Notes: generated by a model from the sequence alone, not told the origin. DNA of 53,459 nucleotides from Gemmatimonadales bacterium (GCA_024278175.1 JAJRTS010000057.1:1-53459), one strand, 5' to 3'. Counted from the stretch's first letter, positions 40,258-49,563 are shown. Numbers and translations are program-made.

Positions 40258-42681
40258 TTAGCGGATCAGGTTGCGCCACCTCATCGCGGGGTAAGGCTCG
40301 ATATCTTCAAAGGCGCCGGGGACTCCTTTAGCCGGTCCATAATACAGGCTGCCTCCGAGAGTGGTCAGATAGAGCATCTCGGGGTTGTGGGGGTCGGGGA
40401 TGGGACGATGGCCCCACTTAAAGTTGTAGCCTTCCAACTTGTACCACGTGTCCCCGCGGTCGTCGCTGCGGAAGGCCGCGAAATCGAAGGTATTGATAAA
40501 GACCGTAGAGGGCCGGCGGGGGTCCACGGCCGCTGCGAAGACATGTGCCTGCCCGTCAAAGACTCTCTGCCAGGTTTCTCCCCCGTCCTCGGTACGGAAA
40601 AGCCCTCCGCCCGTTTCCACTCTATCGATAAGTCTCGGCCAGCAGCTCAGGTACATTCTGCGGGGGGTGTCGGGGTCGAAAGCCAGATCGCTCGGCCCGT
40701 TGACTCCGGCGGGCAGAGGGACGACGGACCAGCTCGCCGCCCCGTCATCGCTGCGGTACAGCACGCCGTCCACCAGCGCCTTGTTCACCACGTTGCGGAA
40801 AACGACCAGATACAACCGTCCCGAGGGCAGGCGGACCATACGCCAGGCGTTGCGGTTGACCCCGAGGCCGTTGGAAGCCTCCCGCCACGTTTTTCCGCCA
40901 TCGGTGGACTTGAACACTCCTTTGCCGAAAGCACTAACGTAGAGCGTACGGGATTCGACCGGACTGGTGGGGTCGAGCAGGATATGGGTCGGTACCGTGT
41001 TCTCCGGCAGGCCCTGGTTCGATACCTGCCAACTGAGACAGCCATCCTGCGAAACAGCCACGCCTCCCTTGCGACGCCCCAACTGACCGGAGCGGAACAT
41101 CTTGTGACGCGGCAGGTCGTGAGCATTGGACCAGACCGACCAGGCCCGGCCCTTGACTTGAGGATCGAAAGCAACCCCGTAGCAGGTGTTGCGCCAATCG
41201 AGCGGGATTCCCTTGATTGCATGGACCCAGCTCCGCCCGCCGTTGAAAGTTTGAAAAAGCCCGAAATCACTGTAGGTAACGCAAAAGTGCTGCTCGTCAA
41301 ACGGGTCGAAATGAACTCCGTAAGTGCCGGTTCCCTCGATTCCCCGCGTAGTGGCGGAACCGTCGGGAAGATCGATACTGCCAAGTTGCTCCCAGTGGCC
41401 GCCTCCATCCGTGGTGCGGAAAGTGCGGTTGTCCGTAACATAACAGACATCAGGGTCCGTGGGGCTGATCCCGTAAGCGTTGGGAGCACCCGCCCAGCCG
41501 ACACCGTAACTGCGTTCCTTCCAGTACCCGCTGTAATTGTTCGTCAGGATGCTGTCTTCGTTGGAGCGGTATACCCAGTGCCATTGTTCGCCTGCCGAGT
41601 CGGTTTTCAGAGTGCCGAAATGCTGCTCAGGTTTACCCTCGACCCGGGTAGGATATGAGCTGCAGGAGAGATAAACCACCTCGGGCCGGCCCTCGCAAAC
41701 AGCCAGGGTGACAAAGCGGGGCAGCTCGCCGGTGACCGGCAGGTCAGCCAGCAGATTATTGTTTACTTGCGCCCAGTGCTGTCCGCCATCGGTGCTGCGG
41801 TAGATTCCGCCCAGTACCCGGTTGTCATCCTGCTGCATCTCGGCCAGGAGATAGAGGATAGCTCCTTCCTTGCCCCGGCCTCCATCCACGGCCCTGATTT
41901 GTTCGACCGGCAGGGGCAGCGGGGTTACTTTTCCGGAGCTTGTTGAGATTCTGAGGGCCGCGCGCTGAGTGAAAACGGTAATCTCATCCGGATTATCATC
42001 CCAGCTTCCCGGGAAGATCGCAAGGACTTTGCCGCTGGCGAGCCGGGCCAAAACTTTCCAGTTTGCCCCCCGGTCGGTGGAGACCAGAATCCTGGTGGAG
42101 TCACTTTCCGGCAGCGGACGGGATACGTTGTCGAAATGGTAGGGCGCTCCCAGGCTGATATAAATCCGCCGGCTGTCGGCGGGGTCGACCCGGACTTTAT
42201 CTATTATTCTGCCCGGAACGCCTCCGGCCGTTTCCAGCACATGGTCCGCGTGGTCGCTTAGCGTCAGTTCGGCCACCACGTCCTGCGGGTCGGGATAGAT
42301 CAAGCGCCAGCGTTTGCCTCTGTCCTCCGAGCGGTAGAGGCCCGTATTGGAGGCATAGACGGTGTTGGGCTGATTGGGATCAAATTCGAAGTCGGCAATG
42401 ACAGTGCGCAGGTTGAACGTCCGCCAGGATTTTCCCCCGTCCTCGGTGACAAAAGCGCAGGTCATGTCACAGCGCACGAAAGCGTGATCCGGGTCGCTGG
42501 GGTTGACCGTGGCTCCATACACGGCGCCTCCTCCTCCGGGGCCCAGTATTTTCCAGCCCGCCGCCGCCTGCCCGGCAGGTTTTGTGTCAGACTGTTCCGG
42601 AGTTTTCGAGCAGCCTGCCGCCAATGGCAGACTGAGTGCAACCAGCATCAATATTTTTTGCGGCAAACCAAGGTTTTTCAA
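40258..42681 (-). CDS. Asp-box (BNR) beta-propeller lipoprotein, GH74/sortilin-like
   Basis: This 807-residue lipoprotein starts MKNLGLPQKILMLVALSLPLAAGC. It carries about ten Asp-box motifs (S/T-x-D-x-G-x-x-W), including TEDGGKSW, SEDRGKRW, STDRGANW, STDGGQHW, TTDGGGHW, STDGGKTW, SDDGAASW, TEDGGETW and SDDRGDTW. These sit at blade turns of one or two seven-bladed propellers, as in GH74 xyloglucanases and sortilin-type proteins. Catalytic aspartates of GH74 cannot be assigned by eye, so function stays open. The leader contains a GGGGCGTTGAAATAAA box and a REP-like element. Confidence 0.87.
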   Translation of the reverse strand: MKNLGLPQKILMLVALSLPLAAGCSKTPEQSDTKPAGQAAAGWKILGPGGGGAVYGATVNPSDPDHAFVRCDMTCAFVTEDGGKSWRTFNLRTVIADFEFDPNQPNTVYASNTGLYRSEDRGKRWRLIYPDPQDVVAELTLSDHADHVLETAGGVPGRIIDKVRVDPADSRRIYISLGAPYHFDNVSRPLPESDSTRILVSTDRGANWKVLARLASGKVLAIFPGSWDDNPDEITVFTQRAALRISTSSGKVTPLPLPVEQIRAVDGGRGKEGAILYLLAEMQQDDNRVLGGIYRSTDGGQHWAQVNNNLLADLPVTGELPRFVTLAVCEGRPEVVYLSCSSYPTRVEGKPEQHFGTLKTDSAGEQWHWVYRSNEDSILTNNYSGYWKERSYGVGWAGAPNAYGISPTDPDVCYVTDNRTFRTTDGGGHWEQLGSIDLPDGSATTRGIEGTGTYGVHFDPFDEQHFCVTYSDFGLFQTFNGGRSWVHAIKGIPLDWRNTCYGVAFDPQVKGRAWSVWSNAHDLPRHKMFRSGQLGRRKGGVAVSQDGCLSWQVSNQGLPENTVPTHILLDPTSPVESRTLYVSAFGKGVFKSTDGGKTWREASNGLGVNRNAWRMVRLPSGRLYLVVFRNVVNKALVDGVLYRSDDGAASWSVVPLPAGVNGPSDLAFDPDTPRRMYLSCWPRLIDRVETGGGLFRTEDGGETWQRVFDGQAHVFAAAVDPRRPSTVFINTFDFAAFRSDDRGDTWYKLEGYNFKWGHRPIPDPHNPEMLYLTTLGGSLYYGPAKGVPGAFEDIEPYPAMRWRNLIR

Positions 42682-42695
42682 AATGGGAATCTCCT

Positions 42696-42777
42696 TTAGA
42701 GGGGCGTTGAAATAAAGAAATTCCTGGAAACCGACTGCCCCCGCAGCAAGCTCAGGGGAATTCTATCGACTAAGGTG
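42696..42777. repeat. GGGGCGTTGAAATAAA box joined to REP-like element, copy 2
   Basis: TTAGAGGGGCGTTGAAATAA (42696-42715) is the same box seen at 5951, 25995 and 38176. It runs straight into the REP-like palindrome (42718-42777: AAATTCCTG, then CCCCGCAGCAAGCTCAGGGG and AATTC), whose other copy is at 6735-6792. The pair lies 15 bp upstream of the Asp-box gene start. Confidence 0.65.
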
Positions 42778-42927
42778 TAAACTGTTGTTGACGCGATTGA
42801 GGGCAAGTGCTTAACTCAGAGCCCATTATTAGCGGGGCAATGCCGGCTCGCGGGGAAAACAGGCGCAACAGGCAGCCACCTGTCCCACTTTTACCTGTGG
42901 CATGTTCCCTTCTGCGGCCCCGCTGGT

Positions 42928-44613
42928 TCACTGCCCGGAACGGCCGGTTTCGGCCTCGACAAAATCACCCAACTCCAGATAACGCCTGTAAAGACGGTTG
43001 TATATTTCAACGTACCCGGGCCGGGGCGAGTACTGGGCGCTGAACCCGGCGCTCATCGCGCTCTGCGCGCTCAGGACGTTATCGTACAGCCCGGCGGCTG
43101 TCGCAGCGAACATCGCCGCCCCCAGGGCGCAGGCCTGTTCGCTGGCGGCGATTGAAATCCGGCGGTTCATCACATCGGCCACGGTCTGCATCACGTAGGC
43201 GCTCTGCGTGGCCACGCCGCCCAGGGCGATCACCTGCTCGATCGGCACGCCCTCGGCCTCGAACCGCTCGGCGATCCGTCGCGCCCCGCAGGCGGTGGAC
43301 TCGACCAGCGCGCGGAACAGGCGGGGCGGGTCGCTGCCGAGGCCCAGGCCTGTAAGAGCGCCGGTCAGACGCTGGTCGGCATCGGGGGTACGGCGGCCGT
43401 TGAGCCAGTCCAGGGCCAGCACGGTGGTGTCTTCGGGAGCCAGCGCCTCGGCACGGCGGGTAAGCTCCCCGTAAATTTTACTCCTGAGCTGTGAAGCGAG
43501 CTCATCCGCCCGGGCCGCGGAAATTCCCTCGACAGACGGCAGGATTTCGCTCAGCGGCCAGCAGAGCAGACCCCGCAGCCAGGCGAACACATCGCCGAAC
43601 GCACTCTGGCCCGCCTCCATGCCCACCATCCCCGGAATCACCGAGCCATCGACCTGCCCGCAGATACCGCGCACCGCCCTGGCACCCACGTCTTCGGCCG
43701 GGGCCACCAGCATATCGCACGTGGAGGTGCCGATCACCTTGGTCAGCGCGTAGGGCACTATCCCCGCGCCCACCGCGCCCATGTGGGCATCGAGTGCGCT
43801 TACCGCCACGGGAATGCCCGGCCGCAGGCCGAGCCTGTCTGCCCACCGGCGGCAGAGAACACCCGCCTGTTTATCGCTGGTACTCGTTTCAGTGTAGAGT
43901 TTTGCGCGGATGCCAGCCAACACGGAGTCCAGCCGGGAGAGGAACTCCTGGGACGGCAGGCCCTGCCAACTGGCGTGCCACATCGCCTTATGCCCCGCCG
44001 CGCAACGGCTGCGGGGAGCGACTCTGGGGTCACCGCCACCGGTGAGAGTCCAGCAGAGCCAGTCGCAGTGCTCCATCCAGGAGAATGCAGCCAGCCGCAC
44101 GCGCTCACTGGCGCGCGATACGCGCAGTATCTTGGACCAGAACCACTCGCTGCTGTAGACCCCGCCCGAGTAGAGCGTAAAGTCGGTACCGTCCCAGCCA
44201 TGGGCCAGTTCGTTGATCTCTTCGGCCTCACCCACGGCGGTGTGGTCTTTCCAGAGCACGAACAGGGCGTCGGGATCACTCTCGAACTCCGGCAGCAGAC
44301 CCAGCGCCACGCCGTCGGAGTCCACCGGCCCGGGCGAGGACCCGGTGGTGTCCACTCCGATCCCGCGTATGTGCTCCGAGGCTCCGGACGGGCAGAGGGC
44401 CAGGGCTTCGGCTACCGCGCGTTCCAGCGCCTGAAGGTGATCCAGGGGATGTTGACGAAAGCGGTTGGCCGAAGGGTCACAGAAGCGGCCCTCGCTCCAG
44501 CGGGTAAAAGGAGCCACCGCGCTGCCCAGCTCGGCCCCGGCGGCGGCATCAACCACCAGCGCACGCACGGAGTCCGTGCCGAAATCAACTCCGAGTACGA
44601 ATGAGTTTTGCAT
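42928..44613 (-). CDS. araB: Ribulokinase-like FGGY kinase
   Basis: This 561-residue sugar kinase has the FGGY N-terminal phosphate loop VLGVDFGTDSVRALVVDAA. The ribulokinase group is indicated by GIGVDTTGSSPGPVD, LWKDHTAVGEAEEINELA, GVYSSEWFWSKILRV, and the C-terminal KVIGTSTCDMLVAP and IALGGVATQSAYVMQ. The length matches AraB (about 560). It phosphorylates L-ribulose or a related ketopentose. No araA or araD lies in the window, so the pathway is incomplete here. It is preceded by a 400-bp space that holds repeat copy 2. Confidence 0.92.
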   Translation of the reverse strand: MQNSFVLGVDFGTDSVRALVVDAAAGAELGSAVAPFTRWSEGRFCDPSANRFRQHPLDHLQALERAVAEALALCPSGASEHIRGIGVDTTGSSPGPVDSDGVALGLLPEFESDPDALFVLWKDHTAVGEAEEINELAHGWDGTDFTLYSGGVYSSEWFWSKILRVSRASERVRLAAFSWMEHCDWLCWTLTGGGDPRVAPRSRCAAGHKAMWHASWQGLPSQEFLSRLDSVLAGIRAKLYTETSTSDKQAGVLCRRWADRLGLRPGIPVAVSALDAHMGAVGAGIVPYALTKVIGTSTCDMLVAPAEDVGARAVRGICGQVDGSVIPGMVGMEAGQSAFGDVFAWLRGLLCWPLSEILPSVEGISAARADELASQLRSKIYGELTRRAEALAPEDTTVLALDWLNGRRTPDADQRLTGALTGLGLGSDPPRLFRALVESTACGARRIAERFEAEGVPIEQVIALGGVATQSAYVMQTVADVMNRRISIAASEQACALGAAMFAATAAGLYDNVLSAQSAMSAGFSAQYSPRPGYVEIYNRLYRRYLELGDFVEAETGRSGQ

Positions 44614-44755
44614 AGAAGGATCTCTCCCGAGCAGGATTGAACCCGTTGGTTCTCCGGTTTACCTGCTGCAATATTAGCTTTTACACCGGTTGCAGGCAAA
44701 GTTTTTCGCCGGCGTAAAAAGGCAGCCGCCCATTGACAGTGAATCCCGGCCCTGA

Positions 44756-44809
44756 AAGCCGAAACAGGCTCACGGCAACCGGGCGTTGTGGTTCAAGGAG
44801 GTCGAGTAG
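44756..44809 (+). pseudogene. Remnant of the 3' end of a GH-like gene
   Basis: The plus-strand frame before TAG at 44807-44809 ends RALWFKEVE, against WALWIKAVE at the end of the GH-like protein at 32505. The reading frame is broken by a stop at 44753. The sequence then continues as repeat copy 2. It looks like the tail of a lost second copy of that gene. Confidence 0.55.
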
Positions 44810-45024
44810 AGATATCCGGGCGCGGGAAAGGAGGGCGGGCAGGCACGGTAATTGCTCTTTACAGAGAGTCGAACGTTCTCATAACTCACTGCGGTTCCGG
44901 CAATTACCGTGCCTGCCCGCTGCTTGTGGCCGTCCATGGTTAACGGGCAAGTGCATAAACGCGAAAGGCGGCCCTCGATGGGCCGCCTTTCGCGCCTGGC
45001 CAATCCTCTCTGATCGTTAAGCTT
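44781..45024 (+). repeat. Two-hairpin intergenic repeat, copy 2
   Basis: This 244-bp relative of 32477-32736 has the same 21-bp perfect arms (44835-44855 and 44900-44920) and a diverged 44-nt loop. Hairpin 2 (44960-44994) keeps a 15-bp perfect stem in which a C-G pair of copy 1 (32678-32700) is A-T (44966-44988). Its right end includes the stop codon of the oxidoreductase gene at 45017. Confidence 0.85.
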
Positions 45025-46375
45025 TCAGCAGTTCGTCCACCTGCACCGTGCGTTCCCACTCGATTGAGCGGCGGGCGGCGATCCCGACTATGATACTCAT
45101 CGACCCGGCGCGCACTCCGGCGGTCTGCTCCATCGGGTCCGCGGTGTTGCGGAAAATCATGTTCTGCATCTTGTCGTCGGCGCCCCAGTGACCGCCCTTG
45201 CCGGCCGTGTGCTCCTCGGACTCGCTGAGCGAGAACGTGCGGCTTTCACTGAACAGGGGAGAGACCCTGAAATCCGACAACGCCTTCTGCTCCCAGGGCT
45301 GGCTGTGGTAGACCCGTACGTCCAGGCGGCCGTTGGAGCAGTTAAATCCCACCTGATAGCCCTCGTAGGGCATGAAACAGTTGAGCGAGTATGTAAGCAG
45401 GATGTCGTTGTGGTAGCGGATATTGGCGCTCATCGTGTCCCAGATGTTGATCTGCTCGCGGAACAGGCAGGCGTCGCGAAGGTAGCCGTCGTACTTCTCG
45501 TTGTCCACGTAAAGCCGCATACTATAATCGTTTTGGGTAATATCCCAGTAATAATCGCATTTACTGGTGTGCGGACAGGTGCGGCAGTTCTTACCGCGGA
45601 ACGGACTGTTCCAGCCGTACTTACGAAGGTCTCCGTGGGCGTTGACCTCCATCGGCTCGGCCCCCAGCCACCAGTTAAGCAGGTCGAAATGATGGGTGGC
45701 CTTGTGGACCCACAACGAACCGCCGTACTGCTTGAAACCGTGCCAGCGGCGGAAATAGGAGGCTCCATGATCGGTGTTGAGAAAGTAGTTGAAATCGACC
45801 GAAGTTACCTGGCCAAGTTCGCCGGAGTTGAGAATCTCCGCGATCTTTTCGGCCTCGGGGTTGTAGCGGTAGTTGAACGTTACCCGTACGTGTCTGCCCG
45901 TGCGTTTCTCCGTATCGATAATATCCTGGCACATCTTCTCGTCCGTGGCCATCGGCTTCTCGGTGATCACGTCGCAGCCCAGCTCCATAGCCCGGCAGAT
46001 ATACTTGGCATGGAAGCAGTCGGTGGTGGTTACGATCACCGTGTCGGGTTTCCTCTCGCGGATCATCCTGTCGAACTCGGTGTCCAGGTAAACCGGAACG
46101 TCTATCCCCATGTAGCGCTTGGCGTTCTCCAGGCGGCCCGGGTTACGGTCGCAGAGGCCCACGAACTCCACCACGTCGCCGTAGTTCTGCACCAGGCGAT
46201 GTCCCCACATGCTTATCCCGCGTGTGCCGGTACCCACAAGGCAGTACTTCTTCGGCTTACCGCTGGGCGCGAACCGAAACGGACCGCGACCCATTATCAT
46301 CGGTGCGATAATGGCGGCGTTGGCCGAAGTTGTCAGAAATTTACGGCGGTCCATCTGTTTTTCCTGGTAGGACAT
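45017..46375 (-). CDS. Gfo/Idh/MocA oxidoreductase, Tat-exported
   Basis: This 452-residue protein has a Tat-type signal DRRKFLTTSANAA (residues 9-21). The Rossmann region begins KKYCLVGTGTRGISMWG. The catalytic lysine motif is ITEKPMATDEKMCQ, and YRYNPEAEKIAEIL follows. The C-terminal domain contains a Cys motif, CRTCPHTSKC, that is unusual in the family and may bind metal. The start at 46375 follows GGGAGGAAACC; the frame open to 46447 adds no signal. Three Gfo/Idh genes of different subgroup lie in this window. The stop codon is inside repeat copy 2. Confidence 0.92.
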   Translation of the reverse strand: MSYQEKQMDRRKFLTTSANAAIIAPMIMGRGPFRFAPSGKPKKYCLVGTGTRGISMWGHRLVQNYGDVVEFVGLCDRNPGRLENAKRYMGIDVPVYLDTEFDRMIRERKPDTVIVTTTDCFHAKYICRAMELGCDVITEKPMATDEKMCQDIIDTEKRTGRHVRVTFNYRYNPEAEKIAEILNSGELGQVTSVDFNYFLNTDHGASYFRRWHGFKQYGGSLWVHKATHHFDLLNWWLGAEPMEVNAHGDLRKYGWNSPFRGKNCRTCPHTSKCDYYWDITQNDYSMRLYVDNEKYDGYLRDACLFREQINIWDTMSANIRYHNDILLTYSLNCFMPYEGYQVGFNCSNGRLDVRVYHSQPWEQKALSDFRVSPLFSESRTFSLSESEEHTAGKGGHWGADDKMQNMIFRNTADPMEQTAGVRAGSMSIIVGIAARRSIEWERTVQVDELLKA

Positions 46376-46561
46376 GGTTTCCTCCCGGCGGGGACAGCAG
46401 TTAAGTTGTCCTTGGTTACTTTGGAATGGTAGTCTATAGGTATCCATTTATCAGGACAAAGGGATAGCTTAACTTGTCGTTTGCAATCTAAAGATTGTAC
46501 GGGGAAGTGGCAAGCGGAATGTTAGCGGGCAGTCGCAACCAGAAGATTAACCAACTCGGTG

Positions 46562-48025
46562 CTATGGTGTTTTAATCTCCTCGGTGTCGATCTCAAACTT
46601 CTTGATCCGGTACTGGAGGGTTTTGTAGCTGACTCCCAGCAACTTTGCCGCGCCCACCACCCGTCCCCCGGCTTGCTGGAGCGCCTGGCGGATCAGCGAT
46701 TCTTCCACGGTTGCCAGGTCCACACCCCCGGCGGGAAGCCTGAAATTTATCGCCGAATTGCCCGGCATACCGGGCCCTGAACTTTCGCCTGAATACCCTG
46801 TGCTATCCTCGTTTAAAGCTCCACCCTCGAAAACGTAACTCGGCAGCTCGCCGCTCTCAATACGAATATTGTCCGAGAGCACGACCAGTTGTTCCACCAT
46901 GTTCTCCAGCTCGCGAACGTTGCCCGGCCAGTCGTAGTCGGCCATTGCCTCCACCGCCTCCACCGCGATACCGATCCCCGGCTTGTCATATTTTCGCCTG
47001 TATTTATCAAGAAAGTTTTTCACCAGCAACGGGATATCTTCCTTGCGGCGCCTGAGGGGCGGAAGGTTGATATTGACCACGTTGAGCCGGTGAAACAGGT
47101 CGTCGCGGAACCGGCCCTCGGCCGCCAGCTTGCGCAGGTCCTGGTTGGAGGCGGTCACTATCCGCACGTCCACCGCTATTGTCTGGTCCCCGCCCAGGCG
47201 TTGTATTTCCCGCTCCTGGAGCGCGCGCAGGAACTTGGCCTGAAGGTCGTAGTGCAACGTACTGATCTCATCGAGGAACAGCGTGCCGCCCACAGCCGAC
47301 TCGAACTTGCCGATTCGTCTGCCGGAGGCCCCGCTGAACGCACCCTTCTCGTGGCCGAACAGCTCACTCTCGATCAGGTTCTCCGGGATCGCCGCGCAGT
47401 TGACCGCCACGAACTGCCCCTTGCGCCGGGCTCCGCTGAAATGAATCGCCCGGGCAACCAGTTCCTTGCCGGTCCCGCTCTCCCCCGAGATCAGCACAGT
47501 GGAATCATTGTTCAGCACCTTGCCGATCAAGCGGTACACCTCGGTCATCGCAGCCGAGGCCCCGATCAGCTTGTCAAAGTGATAGCGGTTTTCCAGCTCG
47601 GCGTGCAGGGCCTTGTTCTCCCGTGCCAGACGGCTGCTTTTCAGCGCTTTCTCCAGCACGATCAGCAGCTCGTCCTTGCGCAGAGGCTTGTTCAGGTAAT
47701 CGGTCGCACCGTACTTCATCGCGGTCACCGCCGTATCCACTGTCCCGTAGGCCGTCACCAGCACCACCACCGTGTTCTCGTCGGCGGCGATAGCGCGCTC
47801 CAGCACCTGGATCCCATCCACGCCGGGCATTTTAAGGTCGGTGACCACCGCCTGGTAACTGCCCTTCTCCAGCAACTCCAGCGCCCGCTCACCACTCTCG
47901 GCCAGGTCCACGCTGTAGCCCTCGTCCAGCAGAATGTCGCCGATCACCGTGCGCTGGGAAATCTCGTCCTCGACCACCATTACGCGGATTGCCGATTTGT
48001 TGATCGTCGTGCCGTTGCCGCCCAT
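46562..48025 (-). CDS. NtrC-family sigma54-dependent response regulator
   Basis: This 487-residue regulator has a receiver domain with phospho-acceptor Asp 63 (VVTDLKMPGVDG), preceded by the acidic pair in VMVVEDE and followed by VTAYG and the KPL lysine. The AAA+ domain carries Walker A GESGTGKE, the loop GAFSGA (usual form GAFTGA), Walker B GGTLFLDEIS, and the FRDDLFHRLNVVNINLPPLRRRKEDIP motif. A Fis-type helix-turn-helix at the end (EESLIRQALQQAGGRVVGAAKLLGVSYKTLQYRIKK) binds DNA. The histidine kinase gene ends 17 bp upstream, so they form a pair. Targets are unknown. Confidence 0.95.
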   Translation of the reverse strand: MGGNGTTINKSAIRVMVVEDEISQRTVIGDILLDEGYSVDLAESGERALELLEKGSYQAVVTDLKMPGVDGIQVLERAIAADENTVVVLVTAYGTVDTAVTAMKYGATDYLNKPLRKDELLIVLEKALKSSRLARENKALHAELENRYHFDKLIGASAAMTEVYRLIGKVLNNDSTVLISGESGTGKELVARAIHFSGARRKGQFVAVNCAAIPENLIESELFGHEKGAFSGASGRRIGKFESAVGGTLFLDEISTLHYDLQAKFLRALQEREIQRLGGDQTIAVDVRIVTASNQDLRKLAAEGRFRDDLFHRLNVVNINLPPLRRRKEDIPLLVKNFLDKYRRKYDKPGIGIAVEAVEAMADYDWPGNVRELENMVEQLVVLSDNIRIESGELPSYVFEGGALNEDSTGYSGESSGPGMPGNSAINFRLPAGGVDLATVEESLIRQALQQAGGRVVGAAKLLGVSYKTLQYRIKKFEIDTEEIKTP

Positions 48026-48042
48026 TTAAACCCCTTGTGCCG

Positions 48043-49563
48043 TCATGGCAGAATGATCCTGAATTCGCTGCCCGTGCCCAGGCTGCTGGTAACCTCTATC
48101 CGGCCGCCGTGGTCGCGGATAATATCGTTAACGATCGCCAGCCCCAGGCCGGAGCCGTTTTCCTTGGTGGAAAAATACAGATCGAACACCCGCTCGATAT
48201 TTTCCCGCTCGATCCCGCAACCCGTATCACTGATAGTTATTGCCGCCGGGCCGCCGTCCTCACCGGCCGTGGAAATCCGCAGCCTGCCTCCCGAGGGCAT
48301 CGCTTCCACCGCGTTGATCACCAGGTTCAACAGCACGGTTTTCATTTTCTCCGGATCAATCTCGCGAACGAGAGCGGGAGAGCCGTAAGCCGCCTCCGCC
48401 CTGACGCCCCTGTCCTGGATATCGCGGGCCAGCAGGGTCAGCACCTCGCCGATCAGGCCGTTAAGGTCCGCCGGGGCGCGCTCCAGGCTCGACATCCGGC
48501 TGAAGTTGAGAAACGTATCGACTATCTTGCTCAGCCGCGCCACCTCGCCCTGAAGGTTGGTGCTGTAGCGATGGTAGAGCAGCCGGTCGTCCTCGCCCGC
48601 GAACCGCAGCTTGTCGCCCAGGTGCTGGAGAGAGAGAGAGATGGCGTTGAGCGGGTTCTTGATCTCGTGGGCGATTCCGGCGGCCAGCTTGCCCAGGCTG
48701 CTCAGCCGCTCCTGACGGTAAATCGTCTGCTCCATGTCCTTTTTCTGCTTCAGCCGCTCCAGCATGTGATTGAACCCGCCCACGAGCTGCCCGATCTCGT
48801 CCTTGCGTTTCGTCTCCACCCGGCAGTCCAGGTCCCCGCTCTCAACCCGGCTGAACGCCTCGCTCAGCCGCAAAATCGGCCGGGTGAAATGACCGCTGTA
48901 AAGCAGGGTCAGCACCAAGCCGACTCCCAGGCTGGCTAGGGCGATCAACAGGCTGGTGGTGCGGCTGCGGCGAAAATCATCGAGGAAGTCCGAAATCTCG
49001 TACTGGATATGAACGAACCGGACCTGTCCCTGCTCCACCACCGGGATGGAAAATTGAAGCACGTCATCGGCCGGGGGCAGCAGCGGGCGGCTGGAAATCA
49101 GATAGCTCCAGTTGGAGCTTTTACGGCTTATCTCATCCATCACGGTCACGGTGACGCTGAAAAAGGAACTACCCGCCCCGGACGAGGATGCCCGGTCGGC
49201 GAACGAGCGCAACCGCGCTATCCTGCGATACAACTCGCCGGTGGAACCGGCTCCACCCAGGGTGCGGCCCAGGTTACCCTCCACGAAGTCCAGGAACTGC
49301 CGGAACTCGGCCGCCACAACCGGCGTGGCCAGGATATCGGGATTCCGGGAGCCACCCGGCGGAGTTACCCGGTTCCTGAGCTGGTTGTCGATATGCAGGA
49401 TCGTCTCGTTGATTTGACGGTTCAGCTCCAGCAGCTTATCGACAACCTTATGCTGCTGGCTGTTATAAATCAGGAACTGGGTCGTACTCACCGCCGCCAG
49501 CAGCAGGGTAAAAATAATCGTCAGCCGGGCGCGGATACCGAATCTGTAGTTTTTCTCAGCCAT
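48043..49563 (-). CDS. Membrane sensor histidine kinase
   Basis: This 506-residue kinase starts MAEKNYRFGIRARLTI with a first membrane helix (about 14-32), a periplasmic sensor region of roughly 170 residues, and a second helix (TTSLLIALASLGVGLVLTLLYSG). A HAMP domain follows (FTRPILRLSEAFSRVESGDLDCRV). The phospho-acceptor histidine is in LAAGIAHEIKNPLNAI. N, G1 and G2 boxes are VLLNLVINAVEAMP, ISDTGCGIE and GSGLGLAIVNDI. The start at 49563 follows GGAAGAG; the longer frame to 49848 lacks a plausible beginning. It is followed closely by the sigma54 response-regulator gene. Confidence 0.94.
   Translation of the reverse strand: MAEKNYRFGIRARLTIIFTLLLAAVSTTQFLIYNSQQHKVVDKLLELNRQINETILHIDNQLRNRVTPPGGSRNPDILATPVVAAEFRQFLDFVEGNLGRTLGGAGSTGELYRRIARLRSFADRASSSGAGSSFFSVTVTVMDEISRKSSNWSYLISSRPLLPPADDVLQFSIPVVEQGQVRFVHIQYEISDFLDDFRRSRTTSLLIALASLGVGLVLTLLYSGHFTRPILRLSEAFSRVESGDLDCRVETKRKDEIGQLVGGFNHMLERLKQKKDMEQTIYRQERLSSLGKLAAGIAHEIKNPLNAISLSLQHLGDKLRFAGEDDRLLYHRYSTNLQGEVARLSKIVDTFLNFSRMSSLERAPADLNGLIGEVLTLLARDIQDRGVRAEAAYGSPALVREIDPEKMKTVLLNLVINAVEAMPSGGRLRISTAGEDGGPAAITISDTGCGIERENIERVFDLYFSTKENGSGLGLAIVNDIIRDHGGRIEVTSSLGTGSEFRIILP

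Noticed and set aside
46889-48388. A 499-codon plus-strand frame across the two-component genes
   Set aside because: Antisense to two well-supported genes; no domain visible.
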